The position numbers and the translations under genes were made by a program. This document shows positions 52,619-60,733 of a stretch of 64,000 bases of DNA, in pieces. Source of the stretch: Pedobacter sp. AK013 (GTDB lineage: Bacteria > Bacteroidota > Bacteroidia > Sphingobacteriales > Sphingobacteriaceae); the NCBI RefSeq assembly GCF_014205835.1, contig NZ_JACHCQ010000011.1, forward strand, positions 1-64,000, in the 5' to 3' direction. A model generated the notes under the pieces. That model saw only the letters and a program-made list of their open reading frames with translations. It did no database searches and was not told where the DNA came from. The first letter of the stretch is position 1. Each line of letters starts with the position of its first letter.

Positions 52619-53629
52619 ATGGTAACTACCTTATTGGTTGTTGTTGTAATTCTGGCTATTGCTTTCGATTACATTAACGGCTTTCACGATGCCGCTAACT
52701 CGATTGCAACAGTTGTTTCTACAAAAGTTCTTACGCCTTTTCAGGCGGTTTTATGGGCTGCGTTGTTCAATTTCGCTGCCTACTTTTATTTTACCGACCA
52801 TAAAGTAGCTAATACAGTTGCTAAAACGGTAATCGAAAATTATATCACTTTAGAGGTTATCCTTGCGGGTTTAGTTGCTGCAATTATCTGGAACCTGTTA
52901 ACCTGGTGGTATGGTATACCTTCAAGTTCATCGCATACCTTAATTGGTGGTTTTGCCGGCGCGGGTATGACACATGCTTTACTTACTGGCGCTAGTCCGC
53001 TTGATGCTGTAAACATGGGTTATGTAATAAAAATTGTTTCTTTCATTGTATTGGCACCGATAATCGGTATGGTGATATCAGTTGTATTAACACTGATTAT
53101 CATCAATATCTGTCGTTATGCTAAGCCTGCAACCGCAGAGAAATGGTTTAAACGCCTACAATTGCTGTCTTCTGCTGCATTAAGTTTTTTCCACGGTGGT
53201 AACGATGCACAAAAAGTAATGGGTATTATTGCTACGGCTTTAATTGCCTCTAAAGTAATTCCTAATTTCGAAGCTATGCCTGCCTGGGTACCAATTGCCT
53301 GTTATTCAGCAATATCCCTAGGTACCATGAGTGGTGGTTGGAAAATTGTTAAAACAATGGGATCGAAAATTACCAAAGTAACCGCATTGGAAGGTGTTGC
53401 TGCCGAAGGTGCTGGTGCGGTAACATTGGGAATTACGGAGCATTTCGGTATACCGGTTTCTACTACGCATACCATTACAGGTTCGATTGTAGGTGTGGGT
53501 GTTGTAAAAAGTGTTTCAGCTGTACGTTGGGGGGTAACCATCAACTTAATTTGGGCATGGATTTTAACCATCCCGGTTTCGGCTACATTAGCAGCCATTA
53601 TTTATGCTGTGATCTATTACTTAAAATAA
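52619..53629 (+). CDS. Low-affinity inorganic phosphate transporter (PiT family)
   Basis: A 336-residue membrane protein with about nine helices. The two signature motifs of the family are both present: GFHDAANSIATVV near residue 21, and SFFHGGNDAQKVMGIIA near residue 197, related by inverted repeat. It moves phosphate with H+ or Na+ (or metal-phosphate). It is coupled with the upstream DUF47 gene. A terminator follows within 26 bases. Confidence 0.95.
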   Translation: MVTTLLVVVVILAIAFDYINGFHDAANSIATVVSTKVLTPFQAVLWAALFNFAAYFYFTDHKVANTVAKTVIENYITLEVILAGLVAAIIWNLLTWWYGIPSSSSHTLIGGFAGAGMTHALLTGASPLDAVNMGYVIKIVSFIVLAPIIGMVISVVLTLIIINICRYAKPATAEKWFKRLQLLSSAALSFFHGGNDAQKVMGIIATALIASKVIPNFEAMPAWVPIACYSAISLGTMSGGWKIVKTMGSKITKVTALEGVAAEGAGAVTLGITEHFGIPVSTTHTITGSIVGVGVVKSVSAVRWGVTINLIWAWILTIPVSATLAAIIYAVIYYLK

Positions 53630-53654
53630 AAACAAAATCCTTTAATATACACAG

Positions 53655-53687
53655 AAGGCCAAGGTATTAACTTTGGCCTTTTTTTGT
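53655..53687 (+). terminator. Terminator of the PiT operon
   Basis: AAGGCCAAG and CTTTGGCCTT pair around a 7-base loop, followed by TTTTTTTG. Confidence 0.85.
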
Positions 53688-54016
53688 TTTTAAGCGCAAA
53701 GGGCGCTAAAATTTTTTCGCAAAGAACATAAAGCGCCACAATGTTAAAAGTTTCCCATTATTCCTGCGTAGGAGGGGAACTTGATACATTACTATTATTA
53801 TGGAATAGATCTATCATCCTGATCTTGTTGAAAGACCTGTTTAGATATTACGGGAGGCGTTTCGACAGGCTCAACATGACAAATCTAAGAAAACTATTTG
53901 CTATAGATTGGGCGCTACTGTAAATGATGAATCCATAGGAAAAATATGTCCACAATAAAATATTTGTGTGGCATGCTATGCACTTTCTCTTCGTACCCTT
54001 TCGAATTAAATCAAGA
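53688..54016. repeat. Gene-free gap with repeat fragments
   Basis: Holds AAGCGCAAAGGGCGCTAAAA, like the short repeat near 39567-39681, and at 53812-53880 ATCATCCTGATCTTGTTGAAAG with GTTTCGACAGGCTCAACATGAC, a degenerate version of the palindrome at 47184-47243. A 60-codon frame at 53741-53923 runs across these and is not a gene. Confidence 0.5.
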
Positions 54017-55318
54017 TTAAAACTTAACGCTAATTTCTACCGAATTCGTTCCGTTTTTAGGTAATACCCAATCCGGGCCTTCTTGAATCAGTCGTTTCGC
54101 CTCCGTATCAGCTTTTTTGTTTAGCGATTTTATAATGCTAATATTTGTTGGCCGTCCGTTGCTTTTAACTTTGAAACTTAAAATTACAAATTGCTCCGGA
54201 CCTTTGGGGTTATAAAGCTTATTGTTATTCTCTAAGTATTGGCTATAGTTAATGGTAGAAACCGGAATAGGCTTCGTAATATCATCGGCCGGTTTTCCAT
54301 CCAGGTTTTGTTCTGCACGCAGTGTAATTTTAGGTGCAGCAATATTTTCTTTTTTATGTCCGTTTGAACCTGTAATCAAAGCAATTTCGTTTAATGATTT
54401 ATCGCCACTTAATGCATTTTTAATGGCATTAGGGTCTTGCAAACCAGCTACAGGCAATTCTTTAAAGCCAATGGCATTAATCAATAAATCTTTATCTTTT
54501 GCATTACTATCAGCAGGTAAATAGAAATAACCTTTAGCATCAGTTGCCGTTACATTTTTAGAGCCGGCTAACTTTACCACCGCCCCCTGGATAGGTTGGC
54601 CACTGCCTTGGTCTACCACGTTGCCACTAAAAGCAATTTTGCTCGAACCTAGTGCCGGGGCTGCAGTTAAAGAGGTGTCTTTTAGGGTGCTGTGCATAGC
54701 TTTTGCTTTGCTTGCATAAGCTTCCATGCTCCTAAACCTAATGGCGCCAGGATTACTGGTAACTTCTGCTGGTTTAGGGATCAGCATTTCACTTTCAGCA
54801 GGTTGTACAGTTGTTTCGGCTCTGGTGTTCTTGGCCAAACTGCTGTTTTTGGCATCAGCAATGGCTTTATCGATCAAGGCAGATTTAGTGCTTGCCTGTG
54901 CAGTTGTATCTTTTTTAACCTGGCTTGAAGCAACAGCGGTTGAGCTGTCTAAATGAACCATCACACCTTCCTTTTTATGTGTAGCAAGTTCTGCATTTCT
55001 GCGGTTGGTTTCGCGCATAAAGAATAAAATGCTTACGGCAATAAAGGCCACGGTTGCGGTTGCCGCAATACTTAACCTTTGGGTGGTAATGCCCCAAAGT
55101 TTGCGCTTTATAGGCTTTTCTGATACACGGTCGTACAGTTGTTTTTGTAATATAGAAAGCGTTTGCTTGCGTTTGGGCGATTGCTTCAGTCCCTCCAGTG
55201 CTTCGGCAACGAAAGGATCTTCTAAAGCCTGCCTTTCTACAAAATGCATAGCCTTAGCATCAAGCTTGCCATCCAGGTAATCTTCCAGAACATCAATATC
55301 TAACCAATCGTTATTCAC
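54017..55318 (-). CDS. Anti-sigma-like membrane protein with CarboxypepD-reg and TonB-C-like domains
   Basis: A 433-residue protein. The cytoplasmic N-terminus (DYLDGKLDAKAMHFVERQA) is of anti-sigma type; a membrane helix spans residues about 84-104. The periplasmic part has a Ser/Ala-rich linker, a carboxypeptidase-regulatory-like beta domain (GNVVDQGSGQPIQGAVVKL, residues about 225-295) and a TonB-C-terminal-like domain (ILSFKVKSNGRPTNISI). The start is GTG, overlapping the sigma gene by 8 bases. A TonB-like tail suggests that it contacts an outer membrane or periplasmic partner. Confidence 0.8.
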   Translation of the reverse strand: MNNDWLDIDVLEDYLDGKLDAKAMHFVERQALEDPFVAEALEGLKQSPKRKQTLSILQKQLYDRVSEKPIKRKLWGITTQRLSIAATATVAFIAVSILFFMRETNRRNAELATHKKEGVMVHLDSSTAVASSQVKKDTTAQASTKSALIDKAIADAKNSSLAKNTRAETTVQPAESEMLIPKPAEVTSNPGAIRFRSMEAYASKAKAMHSTLKDTSLTAAPALGSSKIAFSGNVVDQGSGQPIQGAVVKLAGSKNVTATDAKGYFYLPADSNAKDKDLLINAIGFKELPVAGLQDPNAIKNALSGDKSLNEIALITGSNGHKKENIAAPKITLRAEQNLDGKPADDITKPIPVSTINYSQYLENNNKLYNPKGPEQFVILSFKVKSNGRPTNISIIKSLNKKADTEAKRLIQEGPDWVLPKNGTNSVEISVKF

Positions 55319-55889
55319 TACTGTTTTTCTCTATACAAATCTTTAAATTCCGCTTACCATTTTGGATGTAACTCTTAACTTTAAGCATATCGTAACCTGT
55401 AATGTCGGCTACTTCTTTATAACATTTTTCTTGTAAATAAAATAAATCTACGCTTTTTCGCTGTTCTTCGGGCAAAGTTTCCATACACTTTTCCATAATG
55501 GTAAGCTGCGTTTCTTTTGTGTTGTCTATATCCAGATGCACAAACTCGCTATTTTCCACAAAAGTATCGTCTATTGAGACATTATTTTGCTTCGCCGATT
55601 TCCGTAGCGCCATTAAACAATGGTTCCGCGTTAAAACATGAAGCCAGCTTTTAAAATTCTGTACCTCATGTATTTTCAGTTTGGTTACCAATTCTTCAAA
55701 AATCTGCATTACGGCATCTTTGCTTTGTTCTTCATCTTTGAAGTAGTTTAAGCAAACCCCGAACACCAGATGCATATATTTATTGTAAAGCGTACCCAAC
55801 GCGTCCAAATCGCCCGTATTTTTATACTCGGCAATCAGTTTGGCGTCGTCTTGCTGGGCGTTCCCGGCTGTGTTTTTTATAAACCTCAA
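55311..55889 (-). CDS. ECF-like sigma-70 factor
   Basis: A 192-residue sigma factor. Region 2 runs from ALGTLYNKYMHLVFGVCLNYF to WLHVLTRNHCLMAL; region 4 has CYKEVADITGYDMLKVKSYIQNGKR. It is coupled by overlap to the membrane anti-sigma-like gene downstream. The start is TTG; no in-frame ATG lies upstream close to the promoter. The target genes are not evident. Confidence 0.9.
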   Translation of the reverse strand: MRFIKNTAGNAQQDDAKLIAEYKNTGDLDALGTLYNKYMHLVFGVCLNYFKDEEQSKDAVMQIFEELVTKLKIHEVQNFKSWLHVLTRNHCLMALRKSAKQNNVSIDDTFVENSEFVHLDIDNTKETQLTIMEKCMETLPEEQRKSVDLFYLQEKCYKEVADITGYDMLKVKSYIQNGKRNLKICIEKNSSE

Positions 55890-56101
55890 AAAAATGGTAG
55901 CTATTTCGAATTATCTTTCAAGTATAAAAAATATTTCTGAGTGATGGGACATAAACTAATTTTTTAGGAAAAGAGGGACGTAAATTTTTTACATTGTCGA
56001 TTATCTTTTTAAGCAGTTTAATATTATTGCCATGTGCAAAGACTTATCTTTGAGTGTAAAGATTATGGCAGTTGTTTTGCTAAGTATGATTAAACACACA
56101 A

Positions 56102-56863
56102 ATGAAAAAGATCAATATTTTATCAGCATCGCTGGCTATGCTGGTATTTGCAAGCCTAAATGTTAGCGCTCAGATTAAACTGAGCGATATATTTAAAAAA
56201 GTAACCGAAAAACAGGGCACCACAACTACTGCTACCGGAACGCCATCTACCTTTGAAATAGGACAGGGAATTAAGGAAGCACTGCAAATTGGTGTTTCTG
56301 CTGGTGCCGACAGGCTCTCGGTTAAAGATGGCTTTTTAGGCAATTTAGCTGTTAAAATCCTGATGCCTCCTGAAGCACAAAAGGTTGAAAAAACATTACG
56401 TAGCATAGGTTTGAACAAACTTTGCGATAATGTGATCGTAAGCTTAAACCGTGCCGCTGAAGATGCTGCTACTGAAGCAAAGCCGATTTTTATATCGGCC
56501 ATTAAACAGATGACTTTAACCGATGCCACCAATATCCTTTTGGGTAATAATGACGCAGCTACCGAATATTTTAAAAGAGTAACCACAGCACAATTGATAC
56601 AGAAATTTAGCCCGATAGTAACCACAAGCTTAAATAAGGTAAATGCCACCAAGTATTACAGCGATTTAACGACGCAATACAACCGTTTACCTGTGGTAAA
56701 ACCTGTAAACACCAATTTAACTGAATACGTTACGCAAAAGGCGATAGATGGTTTATTTCTTGAGGTTGCTAAGGAAGAGCTCAAAATTAGGGGCAACTTA
56801 AGCTCAAGAAGCACAACCTTGCTGCAAAAAGTATTTGGTTACGCGGATAAGAAAAAGATTTAA
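56102..56863 (+). CDS. DUF4197 exported protein
   Basis: A 253-residue protein with a signal peptide ending NVSAQIK. The mature chain is helical and matches the DUF4197 pattern, with IGQGIKEALQIGVSAGADRL, ILMPPEAQKVEKTLR and FISAIKQMTLTDATNILLG in order. Function unknown; members are predicted periplasmic or outer-membrane lipoproteins. It is divergent from the sigma gene at 55889 with a 212-base gap. Confidence 0.9.
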   Translation: MKKINILSASLAMLVFASLNVSAQIKLSDIFKKVTEKQGTTTTATGTPSTFEIGQGIKEALQIGVSAGADRLSVKDGFLGNLAVKILMPPEAQKVEKTLRSIGLNKLCDNVIVSLNRAAEDAATEAKPIFISAIKQMTLTDATNILLGNNDAATEYFKRVTTAQLIQKFSPIVTTSLNKVNATKYYSDLTTQYNRLPVVKPVNTNLTEYVTQKAIDGLFLEVAKEELKIRGNLSSRSTTLLQKVFGYADKKKI

Positions 56864-56879
56864 CTCATTGTGTTCCGTG

Positions 56880-56960
56880 AGGTCAAGAAACACCGCGGAG
56901 CATAAAATCGATCAGCACAAAGTATGTTTTAAGTAAAATATAGCTTCTCCGCGGTCTCTG
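56880..56960. repeat. Imperfect inverted repeat
   Basis: ACACCGCGGAGCAT and TTCTCCGCGGTCTCT are inverted around about 40 bases, between the DUF4197 gene and the lipoprotein. It could fold as a hairpin but has no T-run. Confidence 0.45.
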
Positions 56961-56996
56961 GAATAACAGAAACAAAAACTATTTGTAAAATTGTGC

Positions 56997-57932
56997 ATGA
57001 CGAAATTCAGTAGCAGATTCCTTTTTATTTTAATTTCTTGCGTGGTACTAATCACCTCTTGTAATAACAATAAAGCAGGGGGTGAAAGTGGTAAAGCCGT
57101 TTTAGACACGGTTTCTTTAAGTAGTAAAAATTTTTCGCTGGCCTACCAGGATGGAGATAAAATTGTAGCCACGAGTATCGATACCATGAAACAGATTTCG
57201 TTCGGTGGTGCCACCGATCCGGCTATTTCTCCTGATGGAAATAAACTGGCATATACCCTGAGCGATTCTGCAGGGTACCGTTCAATTTGGGTTGCCGATA
57301 TGGAAAACAAAAGCCAGGGGAAATTGCAGGTAAATGGCAATAATTATTATCAGGCCATGTGGTCGGCTGATGGAGGAGCAATTGCTTTCAGTATTTTTAA
57401 CCGTAAAAACCTATGGAAGATAGGTGTGATTAAAACTGATAATTCGGGCTATGTAATGCTCGATAGTGCATCTAAAATAAATGTTTATGCCCCAACCTGG
57501 AAAAATGAAAAGGAAATTATCGGACAGGATCTGACGAAGCTTTATACCTTTGACCTTACCGGAAAGTTAATCGATACCAAATTGATAGCCGATTTGATCG
57601 GGAAAGAGTTTTCCATTGCAAGTAGCAATCGTTTTTTTTATACAAAAGATGGAGCGAAACTTATTTTTAATGCAGGAAATACCGATATTTTAGACGGATT
57701 AACAGGACCGAGCGAAGCGGTTTATATTTTAGATCTGGCCAGTAAAAAAGTACAGCGGATTTCGCCAAAAGGTATAAATGTTGCTTATGTTTTTGTTACG
57801 GCTGATGATCGGATTTTTTATAGCGGAGCTGAAAAACCCTTTGCGCAAAGCAAAATATATGTGTCTGATTTAAACGGGAATATTAAAACTGTGGTTGATA
57901 AAGGGACCAACCCGACCGGTGCACTAAAGTAG
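56997..57932 (+). CDS. Beta-propeller lipoprotein (TolB/WD40-like repeats)
   Basis: A 311-residue lipoprotein from ATG at 56997 (a TTG two codons earlier is unlikely). The signal ends VLITSCNNN. The mature protein has propeller blades with DPAISPDGNKLAYTLSDSAG and AMWSADGGAIAFSIF repeats, as in TolB and PD40 proteins. These generally scaffold protein contacts in the periplasm. There is no partner gene adjacent; the next gene is 485 bases away. Confidence 0.82.
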   Translation: MTKFSSRFLFILISCVVLITSCNNNKAGGESGKAVLDTVSLSSKNFSLAYQDGDKIVATSIDTMKQISFGGATDPAISPDGNKLAYTLSDSAGYRSIWVADMENKSQGKLQVNGNNYYQAMWSADGGAIAFSIFNRKNLWKIGVIKTDNSGYVMLDSASKINVYAPTWKNEKEIIGQDLTKLYTFDLTGKLIDTKLIADLIGKEFSIASSNRFFYTKDGAKLIFNAGNTDILDGLTGPSEAVYILDLASKKVQRISPKGINVAYVFVTADDRIFYSGAEKPFAQSKIYVSDLNGNIKTVVDKGTNPTGALK

Positions 57933-58076
57933 GGTAGACTTCATGAACTTGCGAAGAATCATGGGCGTTGTCAGTCTGAGCTTGCCGAAGACCTTTACTA
58001 GTCGAAAAAAAATATTTGTCTTTCTACTGGCCCTGGATGACAATACCTTTTTGTCTTTTCCTTAACTTAATGCTAT

Positions 58077-58260
58077 CGTGTACCGCTTCACCCGGGGCCA
58101 GGTGGCCAAATTGCATTTCATTTTAGCGGTTGAGCGCGCACCCACTTGGTACCTAAACCCGGATTGCGGTGAAATCCTTTTTGTTTTCAGCCAGGATTGA
58201 GTAATAGGGGAACAAAAAGATTAAGCCAAAAGCGGGGCTGCTGCCTGCCAAGAACAACAC
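58077..58260 (+). repeat. GC-rich dispersed element, diverged copy
   Basis: Contains GTACCGCTTCACCCGGGGCC, CCTAAACCCGGATTGCGG and AAGCGGGGCTGCTGCCTGCC, in the same order as the element at 45047-45612. It also has a central pair AATCCTTTTTGTTTTC and GAACAAAAAGATT that can form a stem. The gap 57933-58417 holds no other gene. Confidence 0.6.
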
Positions 58261-58330
58261 ACTCTCATTTTCAAAAAAATAATTAAAAACCCTATCTTTT
58301 CTGCTCACAGTTTTTTTAAACTTTCGAAGT

Positions 58331-58338
58331 TAGCTTTG
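58331..58338 (+). promoter_or_regulatory. Candidate -7 box of the third sigma gene
   Basis: TAGCTTTG matches TAnnTTTG, 79 bases before the GTG start at 58418; no -33 TTTG is evident. Confidence 0.4.
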
Positions 58339-58417
58339 CTCATTTTCTGAAAAAAGTAAAGAAAATTTAAAGTAATATTGAGTTTCATCCGTTTACTGGG
58401 TTATTAAGCAGAATTTA

Positions 58418-58969
58418 GTGCCAACAAACGAATCTCAAAATATCATTTCAACGGTTGCCAATTATGGTAAGCGCTTATTCAGTTTCATCCGTGGAAGGGT
58501 GAATACGGATGAGGATGCGGAAGATATTTTACAGGATGTTTGGTTTCAGCTCAGCAACCAGCCCGAGGTGGGTACCATTGAGCAGATTAGTGGTTGGCTA
58601 TATCGGGTGGCAAGAAATAAGATCACCGATAAATACCGTAAACAAAAAGAAGAATCGTTAGAAGATTTTACTTTCGAAGGAGAAGATGGCGAAATTAATT
58701 TTAAAGAAATTTTACTTGCCGAGGCTTACTCGCCAGAAGAAGAAAGTTTAAAGAAATTATTCTGGGATCAATTGTTTCTGGCACTGGAAGAACTGCCCGA
58801 AAACCAACGTTATGTATTTGTTCAGAATGAACTGGAAGAACGTACATTTCAGGAACTGGCCGATGAAACGGGAGAAAATATCAAAACATTAATATCAAGA
58901 AAAGGTTATGCGGTAAAACACCTGCGTAACCGCTTGCAAAATTTATATCAGGAATTTATTAACTATTAA
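58418..58969 (+). CDS. ECF RNA polymerase sigma factor
   Basis: A 183-residue sigma factor: region 2 (FSFIRGRVNTDEDAEDILQD, WLYRVARNKI) and region 4 (TFQELADETGENIKTLISRKG). The start is GTG; the first in-frame ATG is too far downstream. No anti-sigma gene overlaps it; instead a small membrane protein follows after 10 bases, which may fill that role. Confidence 0.9.
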   Translation: MPTNESQNIISTVANYGKRLFSFIRGRVNTDEDAEDILQDVWFQLSNQPEVGTIEQISGWLYRVARNKITDKYRKQKEESLEDFTFEGEDGEINFKEILLAEAYSPEEESLKKLFWDQLFLALEELPENQRYVFVQNELEERTFQELADETGENIKTLISRKGYAVKHLRNRLQNLYQEFINY

Positions 58970-58979
58970 ATTTACAGAC

Positions 58980-59330
58980 ATGAGGAATAGAAATTTTAAT
59001 CGCGGTAAGAAATTCATGTTCTTTTTCCCTGTGGCGGTGCTTATTGCGGCGTTGCTGGGCTACGTAGTTATGTCTTTATGGAACTGGATTCTGCCAGAAG
59101 TTGCCCATGCAGGGCGGCTTAATTATTGGCAGGCCCTTGGTTTGCTCGTACTTTGTAGGATATTGTTCGGAAATTTCAATAAAGGAGGGCACGGTGGTGG
59201 CGGTTTCAGGGAGCGTGCCCGGGGGATGCGTGCTAAATGGGATTCGATGAACGAAGAGGAGCGGGCAAAATTTAAGGAAGAATATAAACGGAGATGTGGC
59301 GGATGGGGCCACCACCGCAACAAGGAATAG
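58980..59330 (+). CDS. Small membrane protein with charged C-terminus
   Basis: A 116-residue protein I do not recognise. Two membrane segments are predicted (residues 13-33 and 45-62). The tail is highly charged with many Arg, Lys and Glu, ending in a Trp/Gly/His-rich segment (CGGWGHHRNKE). It follows the sigma gene with a 10-base gap and ends before a strong terminator, so the two form one unit. It is either an unconventional anti-sigma factor or an effector. Confidence 0.7.
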   Translation: MRNRNFNRGKKFMFFFPVAVLIAALLGYVVMSLWNWILPEVAHAGRLNYWQALGLLVLCRILFGNFNKGGHGGGGFRERARGMRAKWDSMNEEERAKFKEEYKRRCGGWGHHRNKE

Positions 59331-59332
59331 TT

Positions 59333-59366
59333 AAAAGCTCTGAAGAAATTCGGAGCTTTTTTGTTT
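59333..59366 (+). terminator. Terminator after the sigma/membrane protein unit
   Basis: AAAAGCTCTG and CGGAGCTTTT pair (one G-U) around AAGAAATT, followed by TTTTGTTTT. Confidence 0.85.
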
Positions 59367-59409
59367 TACTGTAATTCTGAATGAGGTATCGATTATCATT
59401 GACAGATTT

Positions 59410-59570
59410 TTAATAGAGTGGTCGTCTTTCCCGCGCAGGCGGGAATCTTAAAGCGCTTGCATTACGATTCCCAATCGAGTTGGGAATGACGATTCCTGGT
59501 AGCCTAACATTTGCATAAAAATCAGTCATCATATTGATTTTTATGAAGTAATTATCCCTAGAAATGACGA
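59410..59570. repeat. Palindromes plus tail shared with 177-260
   Basis: CCCGCGCAGGCGGG and ATTCCCAATCGAGTTGGGAAT are hairpins separated by TCTTAAAGCGCTTGCA. They are followed by the tail ATGACGATTCCTGGTAGCCT through ATTATCCCTAGAAATGACG, which recurs at 177-260. The gap 59331-59777 otherwise has only the terminator and AT-rich DNA. Confidence 0.6.
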
Positions 59571-59777
59571 ACCTCCAAAAATTTATTAAAAAGATCCTTC
59601 GACTCCGCTCAGGATAACATCAGAACATGAAATTTCTTAGTAAATAAAAAAAAATCAAAATATTTTAAAGTAAAAATAAAGCTGTTCCGTCTTCCTATAT
59701 AAATAACAAAAGCAACAGTCTTAGTCGTTCAACTTATTTAAGGTGAATTGATTATAGTACTTTAAAATTATAAGAAA

Positions 59778-60044
59778 ATGAAAAAGATATTAAAAACCAT
59801 AGGATTCGGGATTGTACTTGGAGCAGCCGCTTTCTTCATACCATTTGTGTTCAAATTTATATTGGCCATTATGCTGATCGGTTTAATGTTCAGGATTTTT
59901 ATCGGAAGGCGACGCCATTATTTCCATAACCGCTTTAGTAGTTTCGAGAATCATTACAATCCAATTGTACCAATCGATAACCAATGGTACAGGCCAAACG
60001 TACAAGGCAATGGAACGGTTAACAACATTAACGTAAATTATTAA
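59778..60044 (+). CDS. Small membrane protein
   Basis: An 88-residue protein with two adjacent membrane helices (residues 6-24 and 27-41), then a basic His/Arg-rich turn RRRHYFHNRF and an Asn-rich tail. Not recognised. It is the first of four genes (to Hsp20) with short gaps of 5, 4 and 53 bases. The clean ATG and coding-like composition support it as real. Confidence 0.65.
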   Translation: MKKILKTIGFGIVLGAAAFFIPFVFKFILAIMLIGLMFRIFIGRRRHYFHNRFSSFENHYNPIVPIDNQWYRPNVQGNGTVNNINVNY

Positions 60045-60049
60045 GAGCT

Positions 60050-60283
60050 ATGAGAGCATTTAGGATATTATTGGCATTGGCTGTTGCCGCAGGGACTTTT
60101 TACAGCTTAAATGTACTTGCCGTTCAGAACGGATACCGCGATCGGTTAGATTTTAAAAACAGGTACTATCGTGATGATTGCCAGCAAGAACATCATAGAC
60201 ACCATGGTTACAGTCACCATAGCGCAAAAACGGATGATACGAAGATTGGCCTTGTTGACAGTATAAACAAAGTAAATAAATAG
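60050..60283 (+). CDS. Small exported or anchored His-rich protein
   Basis: A 77-residue protein with an N-terminal hydrophobic segment (residues 4-24) that may be an uncleaved anchor. A His-rich cluster follows, with EHHRHHGYSHHS near residue 46, which might bind metal. Function unknown. It sits five bases after the preceding small membrane protein gene and four before the glycosyltransferase-like fragment. Confidence 0.65.
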   Translation: MRAFRILLALAVAAGTFYSLNVLAVQNGYRDRLDFKNRYYRDDCQQEHHRHHGYSHHSAKTDDTKIGLVDSINKVNK

Positions 60284-60287
60284 TGTG

Positions 60288-60680
60288 ATGTCACAGGTAC
60301 TTTTTTTAAGCGATCCATCTCAGGCCGATGTTAGTCCGATTTTGGATATAGCAAACGAACTGATTACCCGTGGAGAGAAGATAACTTTTTTTAGCTCGGA
60401 TGAATTTAAAGCCCCTATAGAACAAATTGGCGCTGATTTTAAAGCCTATAATCAGGAGCTGAATATTTTTCAGGGTAAAAAGGAGATTGATGAAGAAGAA
60501 AAACCTAAATCAGGATTGATTAGCGCCTTGCTTGAGCCTATGAAATTTATCGATGATATTTTGGTTCAAATAAGGGGTTTGAAATTTGATTATGCCGTTT
60601 TCTCGCCATCGTACCCCTACGCAAATATCATTATACAGCTATTGGGTATCCCTAAAACGGAGCAGGCGGCCTACAGCTAA
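60288..60680 (+). CDS. N-terminal-only glycosyltransferase-like protein
   Basis: A 130-residue protein that resembles only the N-terminal Rossmann half of MGT/UGT-type GT1 glycosyltransferases: VLFLSDPSQADVSPILDIAN at the start, then GADFKAYNQELN, and later LKFDYAVFSPSYPYANI. Normal members have about 390 residues and a nucleotide-sugar-binding C-domain, which is missing. It ends with a plain stop; no further GT sequence follows. It starts with ATG at 60288. Either a degraded gene or a retained acceptor-binding half. Confidence 0.7.
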   Translation: MSQVLFLSDPSQADVSPILDIANELITRGEKITFFSSDEFKAPIEQIGADFKAYNQELNIFQGKKEIDEEEKPKSGLISALLEPMKFIDDILVQIRGLKFDYAVFSPSYPYANIIIQLLGIPKTEQAAYS

Positions 60681-60698
60681 TATTGGCTTAAGCCAATA
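60681..60698. repeat. Perfect 18-bp palindrome
   Basis: TATTGGCTT and AAGCCAATA meet with no spacer, directly after the stop of the glycosyltransferase-like gene and 36 bases before hsp20. It is a possible operator or a tight hairpin; the lack of a loop argues for a protein-binding site. Confidence 0.4.
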
Positions 60699-60733
60699 AA
60701 TTAACAGAATAAATAACAATTAAATTAAAGAAG

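Noticed and set aside
53741..53923. 60-codon frame after the PiT operon
   Set aside because: Covers degenerate palindromic repeat fragments and shows no protein-like pattern.
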